Shown here piece after piece: positions 33,250-45,747 of a stretch of DNA of 64,000 nucleotides. Position 1 is the first letter of the stretch. Each line of letters opens with the position of its first letter. The notes below the pieces were generated by a model, which was not told the DNA's origin, searched no databases, and saw only the letters and a list, made by a program, of their open reading frames with translations. A program made the position numbers and the translations under genes. The DNA comes from Letharia columbiana (Eukaryota > Ascomycota > Lecanoromycetes > Lecanorales > Parmeliaceae), in the NCBI RefSeq assembly GCF_014066305.1, contig NW_023501037.1, forward strand, positions 992,501-1,056,500, written 5' to 3'.

Positions 33250-33410
33250 CGATTAAAAAATACTATTTATTTTCTTCGTAATCGTCTTATAATTAGCCTT
33301 ATCGATTGAAGAATATATTTCTCTCTTATAATCACTTATCTAAATTTAATGCTTATAATTAATCTTATCGATTAAAGAATACGATTTTTTTTCTTATAAT
33401 CGTCTTATTA
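33250..33410. repeat. Short tandem repeat at the left edge of the AT-rich block
   Basis: Three diverged copies of a 50-66-bp unit with the core CTTATAATTA..CTTATCGATT-(G/A)-AAGAATA.. followed by T-rich text and TTATAATCG begin near 33250, 33286 and 33352. A tandem repeat at the edge could be the end of a terminal repeat or an older local duplication. Confidence 0.5.
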
Positions 33411-36400
33411 ACTAGAGATTTCTACTTCGATTTCTCTCTTAACCTTAAACTATAGTCTAAACTATCGAGTTCTATATCTACTATCCTCGCCTTATTAAGT
33501 TATTTAAAATTTCGAGAATAAATAAAATTATAGTTATAATAAGAAACTTATTACTCTAATTAAATTATATACTATCGAGAAGAAGTATAATAGAAATTCT
33601 ATTAAGAGTCTTAGCTATAAATTTATAATTTTTATAAACCTCTATATAAGAGTCGAGATCCTCTAATAGATTCTTTAAATAGTATTTTTAACTATATTAA
33701 AATCTATAATATTAAAATATTATTACTCTAGTTATTAAGAAATTAATCTTATTATCTAATAACTCTTCGATTAATTTTAAAGCTATTTCGAGAGAGAAGA
33801 ATATTATCGCCTTATACTTTATAAGTAAAATAATATTAATTTAAGAGGCTTACTTCGAGCTAATCTTAAAAAGAATAAAGAAACTATTTTCTATAAAATA
33901 ATTTAGAAATTATATTAAATTTAAAGAGGTTTAAACTACGAATTTTAATTAAATATAGTACTTTAAAATAAGATAGTTATTTCTTATAGTAATATTCTTA
34001 TAAATACTACTATAATTCTATAATAAACGACTATAATTATAGAATTAATTAATAATATTTATACTATAATTAAGAATTATAAAGAGACTATAAAAACTAA
34101 GAGATTTAAGCTATTTAAATCTATAATATACTTTATTAATTAAAAGTATTATATTAATTAATCTTTAAATTAAAGTAATTATAATAGATTACTTTTATAG
34201 ATAAATAGCTTTTAGAAAAAGTAATATTTTATTTATAGAAAGATAGACTATTAATTAATTAAGTATATTAATAAGAAACGCTAAAAGTCTCGAAATAAGT
34301 TCGCTAAGCGATTTATCGACTTTATTAATAAGCGATATAACTTCTATATTTAAGAGTTTAAAGATTAAAAGAATAAGATCGAGAATCTTAAAATCTAAAC
34401 TCTTAATATTTAAAAGACTAATTTAAAGAAAATTAAAATTTTTATTATAATTACTTTTATAGTTATATTAAATTAAGTTTAAATATATTACTTAGAGTTT
34501 TTTAACTATTTTATATATTATAATATTATTAAATCTAATAGCTTTCTTAATATTAATTAATATATTTTAAAGTAATTTTATAGTATTATATTAAATATTA
34601 AAGTTATATATATATTTATTACTAGATATAATTAAGTAAAAGTCTATATAAGAGAATTTAATATATAATTAAATATTATTATTAATAGTATTATCGCCTA
34701 ATTTAGAATTAGAATAATAGTATTAATTAGAAAACTTATAGTAAATTTATTTATTAATCGAGTTAACTTTCACGTAATATAGACTAATACTCTATTTCTA
34801 TTATATATTTAAAATATAAATAAAGTAAAGATCTATCTAAATAATCTTAAGAATTAAGTTATTTTAAGAAATAGATCTATGGTTTTAATTGTTCGCTTTT
34901 ATAAATATCTATTCTTAATATAAAGTCTTATATTAGTTAATTATTTAATTAATATCAAGTTATATTAACTATATCGTCGATTTAATTATCTCTTAATTAA
35001 TAGATTTATTTATATTCTAAAGAAAACTAGCTATAATAACTTCGAATATCGTTATATACTTAAACGAATTATCGAGTTCTATATACTCTATTAAAAGTAC
35101 TCTTAATCTCTAAATCGTTTTAAATTCTTAAAGATAAATAGCTAATAAATCGATTTTTTCTTAATTATTATCTTATTACTTAAATTCTTAACTTTTAACT
35201 TCTTAGTCTTCGACTTCTTAGCAATTTTTTTTAAAAATTTAACTTTAATCGTAATATTTTTTATTCTAGACCTCGTCTTATAGATTAAGACTTTATTCTT
35301 CTTAAGTTATTTTATATTAGTATTCGATAACGATATTATCTATTTCTTAATCTCTAGTAAAATATTTTTAATCTTTTTTAAAAAATCTATCTTCTTTATA
35401 GCGATTTTTTTTATCTTCTCGAAGTTATATTTAGAGTTTTAAATAAAGTAGAAAGATCTTTAATAAAGATTATAATTATTATATTTTATACTATTAATAT
35501 AAACGTTAATATCTCGAGAATAATTACGATTTTTCTTTTTATCTTTATATATTTATTAAATTTCGAATATAATCTTATAATATTACTTAATTCCCTTATC
35601 GTCTTTTATATCTATCTTCGCTATTTAGTTTTTTATAATATAATTCTAATATAGATATTTATTTACGAAGACTTAAGGCTAATATTAATATCGCTAAAAT
35701 CTAATAAAGCTTTATATATCTACTATCTTAACGATTTAAGTATTCGAAAGATTTATATTATAAAAAGAAGTATTAATATCTTTAATTACTTTCTTAATAA
35801 AAATAGTCTTATTTTAATAATAATCTTTATTCTTAAATAAATCCTATATTTAATATAAGATTAACTTAAATCTCGAGATAAGAGATATTCTTAAGTAACG
35901 AGCTACGAAATTAAGAAAATTATTTAAATTTTAATAAAAAAGACTTAATACTTATATAAAATAGTCTCGCTATAAATAAAGACGATAAGGATCTTAATTA
36001 TAAAGCGTATTTATTTAAAAGTTTTTAAGTTTATAAAAATAATCTAGATAAATTTAGAAAGAACGATTAAGAATATATTATAGTAAACTTTCGTAATTCT
36101 ACTATTTCGAGCATAAATCTTCTTTTACTTCTAATTAAATATAATTAATTATTTTATCGAGATCTATAAAACTAAATCGAAAGAATTTAAATTATTTAGA
36201 AATATATTCGATTTAATTCTAGAGAATTAACTTCAAGTAATTAAGATTCGCTATTTCTATTATTTTAAATCTTAAATAAAATTATTAGCGTTTTACTTTC
36301 TTAGTATTAATATCTAAATTATAAGAATTATAAAATATCTTTTCTTAAAAAGTAGAATTATATTTAATTATAAAGTGTTAAAAGAAAATATAATAAGATA

Positions 36401-38929
36401 AAAAAAAGAAATAAGAGGTTAATTAAGTTACTTCACTTCGCGATTATAAATTATAAAGTTTTTTAAAATTTTTGAGATTTCTAAAACTTTCGATATTTCT
36501 AAAATTCTCGAACTTAAACTTTTATATAATAATATATTAAAGAATATAACTTAATAAAGTAAATTATATCTATAATCTAATAGCTTTATAAGTCTAAAAA
36601 CTATACTTTATTTAATATTTAGTTTAATAATATATTAATAGCGTAAGAAAGTATTTTTATACTACGAGCTTATATAGATATTCTAAGTTTTCCTCTTTTA
36701 ATACTCTCTTTATAAGCGTTTTTTATACTTTAAATCATAATTATAAATTAAATTCTTTATATTCTTTAAATCTTTTACTTTATATTATATATTATAAGCT
36801 TTTTTCTAGTTTTTTTATTTTATTAGATACTCTATAATATCTTTCTTATCTTTATTTCCTCGATCTAGAGATTAACTAGTATATTAATTAGTTAATCTCT
36901 AAATCTTATAGCGATTCTTAATTATAGACTTCTTCTAATTAAATATAAAAGCTTATTCTTTCTTATAAGATCGATAGTAAGAATCTTCTCTTTTAGATAT
37001 AGACTTAAATATTATAACGAAGATAATAGAATAAATCTTTTAAATAGCTAAAAGATTAAATCTATAGATTAAATTTTCGACTTATTCAAAAATAATAAAA
37101 GATTTAACTCTTTAATTTAAAAGTTTTATATTCTTAAATTTAAGAAGATAATATCTCTTATAAAGCTTAATAAAAGCTTTATTTTCTTTCTCTATAATTA
37201 AAGCTTTATACTTCGAGTTATATCTAAATTTTATATTAATTATCGCGAAAGCTAAGATATCTAAAGCTTTCTATTAATATTAAGTATAATTATTTATAAT
37301 ATCTATCTAATTTTTTATTAAGATATTTATTATAGTAAATTTATTATTAAATTTTATACTATAGATAATCTTATTAGAAGTCTTTTTTATTAATATATTT
37401 ATAGAATTATTAAGACTACTTCTAAGATATATAAAGAATTTATTCTAAAAATTATTAGAAATATAAGAAATATAAAATTTTAAAGTAATCTCTATCGTCT
37501 AGTTAGTTCGCTTAGATTAATTATTAATTTATAAGTAATAAGTAGTAAAGATAAGAAGCTATATTTCTAAAGGTCTAAAGATAGCTTTTTAAAGGTCGAA
37601 AAGAAACTTTAAATCTCTATTTAAAATAATAATTTTAAAAAAAATTTAGTTAATAAGAATAAGAAGTAAGACTTCTATTTATTTAATAGTATTTTATATA
37701 TCTTTCCTTAATATAGATATATTTCTTTTAAAAAAATTATTAATAATAATTATTATTATATTAAATTTATTTTTTAGAAATAATAATATTAGAATAAAAT
37801 TAATAGTAATTATATAGAAAATTAAAGTAGAAATTATAATAGGCTTAAGACTTTTATATAAGATATATCTTATAATTTAATTTAGCTAATACTTCGAGTA
37901 ATAAATAATATAGCGCTTTAAATACTAAGTTAAATATATTATATAGTAGATCTTTACGATTTTGTTATATAATATAAAGAAATTAATATAATTATAATTA
38001 TTATAAATAAGCTTAAAAATCTTTTACTTCGTCTTCTTTAAAATATAAAGTTATTCTCGCTTATTAAACTTATTCTAATAATAAATAATTTTATCTCGAA
38101 GTAGAAATTATATATTCGAGAATTTAATATATTCTATAGATTCTAATTTAATAAAAACTATATCTTTCGAGTAATAAGAGTATTAAGAATTTTTAATTAT
38201 TTTTTATTCTCTTAATAGCTAAATATAAGTCTAATATAAAATTTCTTAAATATTTCTATAAGTATTAAATTATATATAAGAACTTTATTAAGAATTTCTA
38301 AATTTTAGATATTAAACTTCTATTTCGCTTATAAAGTAATTTAAATAAAGCGTTAAGAATTATATTTTACTTATCGAGTCTTTATTATATATTTAAATTA
38401 AATTAAAAAACGTATTATAAAGTATATATAAGTTATAAATTTATTTAATTAGAGAATAAAGAAGAAAGTATAATTTAACGAGTAATATCGATAATAGTAA
38501 AATAATTTATAAAAATAATAATCTTCTTTTTTATTCTTTAACTTAGTATATAAAAAATCTTCTTTAAAATTTAAATTAAAATAGCTATTTTTAATTTTAT
38601 CGATTAATAATATAACTCTATAATATTTAAGAGCTTAAATAAAAATATAATAAGTTAGATATTCGTCTTAAAGAATTTTTTTTAAAGATTATTTATTACG
38701 TAATATATTATAACTTCGATATTATACTTTTTAGATTTATTAAGATTAATATAAAATTAGCGATTAACGTTATAATAGTATAAATAAATTTTTATAATTA
38801 ATATCTACTATAGAATATAAAAAACCTTTACTTTCTTTTCGATAGAAGTAATCTTTATAATTTTCGAGAAATTTCTATAAAAATAATTACTTAAGACTAA
38901 AGATCGCTTTAAGAATTTTATCTTTAAGC

Positions 38930-39300
38930 GTTATAGTAGTTTAAAAATCTAAATAAAGTATCTAATATTTCTTTATAGTTAATTTATTATTTTTATATAA
39001 ATTTCAAATATTTTTAAAATAGCGAGAAATTATATATTTTTAATTATTATAATTCTTTTCTCGATAGTAATAAGATTAAATCTATCTATCTTCTATTCTA
39101 GAAGCGTAATTAATAGATATTTAAAATAGAATTTCTTAGATATAAAAGTAATTTTAAATTTCGCGAAGAGATAAAAGATTATTCTTAAATATTTAAAATA
39201 AATTTCTACGCTTTAAAAAATAATAATAATATCGTCTATATAGTATCTAATAAAATAATAATATAAATAAAGAAAGTTATTTATTTTTCTCTAAATATAA
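38930..39300 (-). mobile_element. Ghost of a Ty3/gypsy reverse transcriptase
   Basis: On the minus strand one frame still reads FIRYYIDDIIIIF (catalytic YIDD at 39245-39231). Downstream come a KS-x-E-x-H-L-x-Y-L-like stretch, then TFISKKFYFKYLLITLLE and KIDRFNLITIEKRIIIIKN, then a segment aligning with L-K-D-L-E-x-Y-L-G-L-T-x-Y-L-R. The order and spacing are those of fungal gypsy reverse transcriptases (..YIDDIIIFS..; P-K-K-S-x-L-G-Y-x-S-V-x-L-L-G; x-G-L-x-T-x-x-E-K-x-x-A-I). The frame is broken by stops, many of which are explained by C-to-T or G-to-A changes. The element therefore runs right to left, with gag expected near 40-42 kb and integrase near 35-38 kb; I could not read those parts. 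Confidence 0.65.
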
Positions 39301-42300
39301 GATATTAAGTTTTTAAAATCTATAACTATAATGTTAAAGTATTTTAATTCTTAATAAGATACTATAGTAAATTATTATTATTAATCTTTTTTTATTAAAA
39401 AAAGATAAAATAATCTATTATAAGTATTTATACTAATAAAAATATATTCTTAAATTATTATAACGATATTATTTTATAGAGAAAGAGAGTAATTATTAAA
39501 AATTATAATTTTATTAAGATCTCTAATATTAATAATAACTCTTCTCTTTTACTTTAATATTTTCTTTAAATTTAATATAGATTATTTTATAGATTATAAA
39601 AATAAAAAAAATAAAAAAATCGATTTTTTAGATTAGCTTATCTTGTTTTCTATATATATCTTATTAAATCTTTTATTAATAAGTTTATAACTTTTCGATA
39701 TTAGAAAATAGATCTTATTTTTTAATTTTATTATAAAAGATTATTAATTTATAATAATTAATATTTATAGCTATTCTAATTTAGAAAGATTAATAATATC
39801 GCTAAAGTCTTCTTAGATATAAGGATTTTCTTCTAAAATACTTTATATTATATTAATATACTTCTATTTCTTATAAATAGTAATTAAATTTGATAGTCGC
39901 GTTTTTAAAATAAAATTTATAATTACTTTCTCAATTATTAATTCTAATATAATAAGATTAATAAATTTCTCGAGTATAGATCTCTTATCTTTAGATATCT
40001 TAGTTATTAAAGAATAATTCTTTATTTAAATTAGATAACTTTCTTTAGCTTTATATTTAATTACGAAGTTAATCTTATAATAGCGAGGTATTATAAGCGA
40101 AGTAATATTATTATTTTAAATAGAAATAAAGTTAAAATTTATATTTATAAGATATATATAAATTCTATTTATTTTTAATTTAAAAAGAAAGTTTTAGTTA
40201 GAAAGTAAGTTTTTATCTTATAAAGATATAATAATAAATTTAATAAATTTTAAAGAAATAACTTAATATCATTTTAATTTTACGATTTATTAAATTCTTA
40301 TATTATTTTTAATAGTAGCTTATATTAATATAGCGATATTCTTATATTTAATAAAAATTACTTTTTTTTATAAAAGATCGATTACTACTTCTTTTAAATT
40401 AAATATATTTATTTCTATTAGAAGATTTATTTTAAAATTATTTATAATATATATATCTCGAGTAAATTTAATTATAATAAGCTTTTTTTTCGAAGTTTTA
40501 TTTTTTATAAAGAAAGAAAGAGTAATTTATTTATTAATAGAATATCGATTTAAATTAATTTTACGTAAGATAATCGGAGTTATATACTTCTTAATAGAGA
40601 ATAAAGATATTAATCTTTTTAAGAAAACTCGATCTTTTATATTTATTAGATATTCGATATTTAAATATTCTAATTTTAATAAAACTTTTAAAGAAAGATT
40701 AAATAGCTTAATAAAATAATACTATAATCGAAAAATTATTTTATTATTTAGATTCGCGAATATTATAAACTCGATTAACTCGAGTTTTTTAGAAATAAAC
40801 GTCTTTTCTAATAGTAATATTTTAAAGATTTATATTAACTTCTCTAATAATAAAGAGGCTATTTAATAATAAGATTTCTTCTTAAAATAAATATATAACT
40901 AATTATTAAATAAAAACTTCTTTTAGTATTTTTAATAAATTAGCGAATTTTTTATTTTACTCGTAATAATATAGTAAGTAATTAAAATAAATTCGATATC
41001 GACTTTCTTATTCTTATAATTAAATTTCTTATCTTTTAAAGTCTTATTCTTATATATATTATAGAAATAATTATTATTACTTATATAATATATTAAAGAA
41101 TTTTATAAATATATAAAATTATAATTTTTATAATAGCTCTTAGAAATAAAGCTCTTATTTCTAAGATCGTAAAAGTATATTTTCTATAAAGATTAAGATA
41201 TAAATATCTTCGTAAATTCTTAATTATTATATTTCTAATTATCGCTATATTATCTAATTAGATAAAATAAATATTTATTATAATTTTAATAATTCGTTTA
41301 ATTTAAATATTATAATTAATTTAATTAAATATTTTTAATTATAATTATAAATAACTACTTAAAAGTTAATAAGACGTTTTTTAAAGCTTAATTTTTTAAA
41401 GCTATAATTAAAGCTTAAGTTTAAATCTAAAATAAAGTTTATAGGAATTGTTATTCAGGCGACTATATATAAGAAGATACTTAATTATTTTAATTCTATT
41501 GATAAAGCGTATAAGCTTAAGAAGTATAAGAGGAATATATAGGAAAATTTAATTATTATTAATATTTATAGTTTAGATATAATAATCTTAGTTAATAAGA
41601 ATAAGTATTATATATTTATAGATCTATTAAAAAAAGATAAGAAGAAAGAAATAGTCACTTTTAAGCTTTTTAAAACTTATCTTATTATTCTCTAGATAAA
41701 GATCTATCTTTATTAAATCGTTATTCTTAATCTTAATCTTAATTCTCTCTTATTCTTAATCTTAAACTTTCTTTTATATATTTTTATATTATAACTTCTT
41801 TTATTAATTAAGATAATATTATAACTCCTTTTTATTATTAAGCTTCTTTATAAATTCGCGAAGCGTAATTTAAGAAGTTAAAAACCATATAGTAATTTAC
41901 AACTTAATTTCTAAGTAATTTTATATCTAAATAGCTTAAATATACTTCTTAAAGATTTTTATTTATATAATATATTTAAAGACGCTCTATATATAGCTTA
42001 TAGAATTATATCTATTATTAGCGTTATTAAGAGTATAAATTTATCTTATAAATTAATCTAGAGCTAAAAATATAAATATTTTAAAATAATCTTATAGTCG
42101 AGTAAGCGTTTTTCTTAATTCTATTTAAAGTTATATTATTATATCTTTCTTATTTTAAGATAAAGTATTTAATTATTAGAATAAAATAGCTTCTCGAAAA
42201 TAAGTCGAGAGATTTATATATATAATATTCTCTTCTTTAATCACGGCGTAGTCTTTTATATATTTATAAAAAAAAATCTCTCGATATATAATTTCTTTAC

Positions 42301-42840
42301 TATTAATAATAATATTATTAATATTATATAATTCTTTAAAATTTAAATAAAAGAATCTTAGATTAAAGATATAAATATTATTACTAAATTTCTCTAAAGT
42401 AGCTTATCTAGAAAATTCTAATAGACTCTATAAATCTATTAAATCTATAATATTAGATATAGATTATAATTATTTTATAATTATTTATATAGCTTATAAT
42501 ATAATTTATTATAATATTAAATCTATTTTTATAGACGAAGGCGATATTTATTAAAGATTTCTTTATTTTTATAAAAGTTAATTTTTATTAGAATTAAATC
42601 TCGAAGTAATATTTTCTAAATTAAAAACTTCTAATTAATTAAAAACTAATCTATTAAACTTATTACTAGAAAATTCTATATTTAAAAAATTTCGATATTC
42701 TTTATTATTATTTCTTAATATCTTATTAAATATAGCTTAGCTCGATAAAAAGAGAATTCTATTTATTAAGTTTATCGCTATATAAAGATTCTAGAAATTT
42801 AATATACTTAGTTTTCTTAAAGTCGAGTTTATTTTTTTAC

Positions 42841-43646
42841 GCCGATGGAGCTAAAGCCATCAATGGTGTACATCTCTTGCTCGAGTTCCACGTTGGACTG
42901 GACTAACGGGTAAGAAATTGGAGAGGTATGTGCTGCTGGAGACTGGTCTCCTTTTGGAAAGGAAGACACTTAGATATATGTAGCGTCACGAGCCGGATAG
43001 ACATTTAAGCTGATAACGCGCAAGGAAATGACGAAGTCATATTGATACACATGATGGAATACGTGAATCACACCGACAAAGGGGAAAGGGAGTTGTCAGG
43101 GCCTTGGCAAGGCCCTATGATACTTGCATTGAACTGGATGTCTTCTGACTCTTGGACGCACGAGGATCCAATGTATTAAGATTCCAATTTGCGACGGGAA
43201 AACACCCCCTCTTTCTGTCCATCTGCGCACGTTTCTGTGGGTATCGGCCAGAACGAATCGGCTCTTCCCGTCAAAGGAAATTGAATAGCAAGGATAGAAT
43301 GCATTAAGAACAATTCTTGCATATTAAATGCCAATTTTGCAGTGATTTTCCTTAAAAATATGAAGAGGTATAGCATATAACAAGATGGAAGCTGCAAAGA
43401 AATGCGAAACCAAAAGGATATACCAGGACATTCTCATTCGCAACGACTACTTGCAATGGAGGAATACATTTACATGTCGATCTTGCATCAGTTGATCGAC
43501 TCGTACGAGAAGGCTCCGCATCAAATGGATGGATTCGATATTACTCCGAGCGAGCTACTCATACAACAGTAGTCTAGACGAGAGAGGCGAGAGAGGTTGA
43601 TATCTGCTATAGTGGTATTGTTAATTAAATAAGAATGTTGGAATTT
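42841..43646. other. Ordinary-composition stretch between the AT-rich block and the homopolymer, no firm gene
   Basis: Composition returns to normal at 42841. On the minus strand a short gene-like text (LVQSNVELEQEMYTIDGFSS) runs into the AT-rich block. On the plus strand a 38-codon frame from 43456 (MEEYIYMSILHQLIDSYEKA, ending at 43571) looks like a C-terminal exon. Neither is recognised. Both may be ends of genes cut by the AT-rich block or by the assembly join. Confidence 0.35.
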
Positions 43647-43667
43647 AAAAAAAAAAAAAAAGAGGGG

Positions 43668-43716
<49 letters not shown>

Positions 43717-43732
43717 GGGGGGGGGGGGGGAA

Positions 43733-43770
<38 letters not shown>

Positions 43771-43848
43771 AAAATTTAAATTTTTTTAAAATAGAAAAAA
43801 AAAAAAAGGGGGGGGAAAAAAATTTTTTTATAATAAAAAAAAAAAAAA
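43647..43848. repeat. Poly-A/poly-G homopolymer filler, probable assembly artefact
   Basis: About 200 bases of long pure A runs and pure G runs (up to roughly 30 G), with a little T. The structure is nearly the same as at 12.54 kb and begins after a similar ..gaatttaaaa. Runs of poly-G are a known product of two-colour sequencing chemistry at read ends. It suggests that the flanks were joined by low-quality gap filling. Confidence 0.75.
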
Positions 43849-44154
43849 TCTGGTCTGCCGTACTCCGGCCTTCAGATGGAATAATTCCGCACTGGTGGCA
43901 CTGAGTCTATGAGCAGTACAACAATCGCTCAAGTTCAACAAACGCACCTCTCCTTGTAAATTCTGTGATAGCGGATCAAAAATACCAGTATGGTAACAAA
44001 AGATTGGTTGGAAGATTCGTCCGCGGAAATGACCTTGTCAATTACCCTCCGAGTACGCACACGGATCTAAAGCCTGCACGCAGACCGAGACAAACCACTG
44101 CGCTTAGGAATAGCGGGCAGAGTGGGAAGCTGCATTGCTCCCTGTTGAGCTCGA

Positions 44155-45747
44155 ATGATTTCAAGACCAGGGGAGGATGATTGGGACTTCGGGCCTGTCT
44201 TCGATCTCATCCATTCCCTGTCCATCAGTGGCGGAGAAAATGCACATCAGAAGACAATCTCCAGTGACACAGACTCCAACTCACCAGAACAAGCAACGTA
44301 TACTGCTGCAGCCAAGGTGCACGACCAAGAAACACAGCTTGGAGATTTTGACAAGATCTGGCAATATCTTGGCCAACCTCTAGATCTGCCGGCGCCCCCA
44401 GTCACGACTGGACCTTCGCCCAGCTTGATTGACATCTGTAGCGGAAAGGCTGCCAGCGAACAGCGTATACTCAAAGTAGTGAGATGGCAGGATGATGTCG
44501 AGTGCGCGAACCTCGCAGACAATGATGAGAACAACGGCATTCCAGACTTGTCGAAATTGACTAAGCAGCAGAGAAAGAAGGCGCGGAAAAAGCAGAGGCA
44601 TGAGGGAGAAGCCTTGGCTACACAGCTCACAAATAGTAAAGCCCTCCCAAGCGGCAGTGAAGATGAGTCAGGGAAAGATGCATATGAGCAGAAAATCCCA
44701 GACAGGAGCCGTGTCATCTACCAATTTCTCCACGGGACTCCTCCGTCTAACGGCACTGGCCGATTGCGATCTGGAAAGCTTTTCAGGAGTCGGGATTCTG
44801 ATGATGCCGGAGCCTTACCTGCCGCCTCGCCATTGCCCCAACAAGCCATACAAGTCTTGAAGCCCGTCAGAGAAACCACGCTTGAAGTTGCAGCAACGAA
44901 GAAGAAGAAATTGATGTCAATGCTTAGCGAGAAATTTATGGACGACAGACAGTATCTCAGCAATCTGTCTTTCGCAAGGAACGTTGCTAGCAGCACAGAT
45001 GCCGCTGCAGAAGGCATCCATGTCTTTGTTGACGCATCGAACGTAGGCGATATCCACCCTGCCCAGCCATCATTTCGCCGCTAACAAACATCCGAACAGA
45101 TAATGATAGGTTTCCACGACGCCCTCAAAATGGCTCGTGGCCAAAATATTGCCCATCGCATCCGCCGCCAACCCCTCTCCTTCCACAATCTCTCCTTAAT
45201 TCTCGAACGCGGCCGCCCCACCGCCAAACTCATCGTCGTCGGCTCCGACAAATTCCCCGCTATGGTGGAAGCGAAGCAAATCGGCTATGAAACAAACATA
45301 TTGGACAGAGTACATAAAGCGAAGGAATTGACTCCTCGCCAGAAGAGATATTCGAATTCAAATGGGAATAGTGGCCCCGGAGGTGGGCAATCAGGCACAG
45401 GCAGTGGCTCAGAAACGACCGCTGCCGTGCAGTATGCACCAGAAAAGTGGGTGGAGCAGGCAGTCGATGAGATTCTGCATCTGAAAATGATGGAGAGTGT
45501 TGTTGACGCCGAAGAACCCTCGACGATGGTGCTTGCAACCGGAGATGCAGCTGAGGCTGAGTACTCTGGAGGCTTTTTGAAGATGGTGGAAAGGGCGCTG
45601 GGGAAAGGGTGGAAGATCGAGCTGGCGAGCTTCAAGCACAACACTAGTGGGGCTTATAAGAGGAGGGACTTTAGGCAGAAGTGGGGGGAGAGGTTCAAGA
45701 TCGTGGAGTTGGATGATTTTGTAGAGGTGTTGTTGGGGAATGAATGA
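44155..45747 (+). CDS. NYN-domain (PIN-like ribonuclease) protein
   Basis: Two exons (44155-45042 and 45100-45747; 57-nt intron, GTAGGC donor) join in phase to 511 residues at FVDASN|IMIGFHDALK. That is the first acidic motif of the NYN domain (F-x-D-x-S-N-I-x-x-G). The second half continues with PLSFHNLSLILERGRPTAK, LIVVGSDKFPAMVEAKQIGY, VEQAVDEILHLKMMESV, the acidic motif ATGDAAEAEYSGGFLKMVER and a C-terminal WGERFKIVELDDFVEVL, all typical of fungal NYN proteins. The first 280 residues are low-complexity and charged, with a basic segment (LTKQQRKKARKKQR) that could be a nuclear signal. Family members are thought to process RNA. The three aspartates expected at the active site are present. 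Confidence 0.85.

Larger units (their letters stand above)
33170..42840. repeat. 9.7-kb AT-rich block with an extreme RIP signature
   Basis: Base composition changes abruptly at both edges. No open frame of 60 codons exists in the block on either strand. The remaining cytosines lie almost entirely in CT, CG or CC: by eye I found only about a dozen CA dinucleotides in the whole block (for example near 34770, 34960, 36230, 36430, 37090, 39005, 39930, 40270, 41455, 41884 and 42241), and TG is equally rare, while TA is everywhere. Near-complete loss of CpA and TpG with TpA gain is the classic product of repeat-induced point mutation. At least part of the block derives from a Ty3/gypsy element on the minus strand (next entry). 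It is likely heterochromatic. Confidence 0.9.

Noticed and set aside
33170..42840. Centromere
   Set aside because: AT-rich and heterochromatic-looking, but a decayed gypsy element explains it and nothing in the sequence specifically marks a centromere.
43635..43904. Open frame of lysine and glycine runs
   Set aside because: It is the translation of the homopolymer filler, not a protein.
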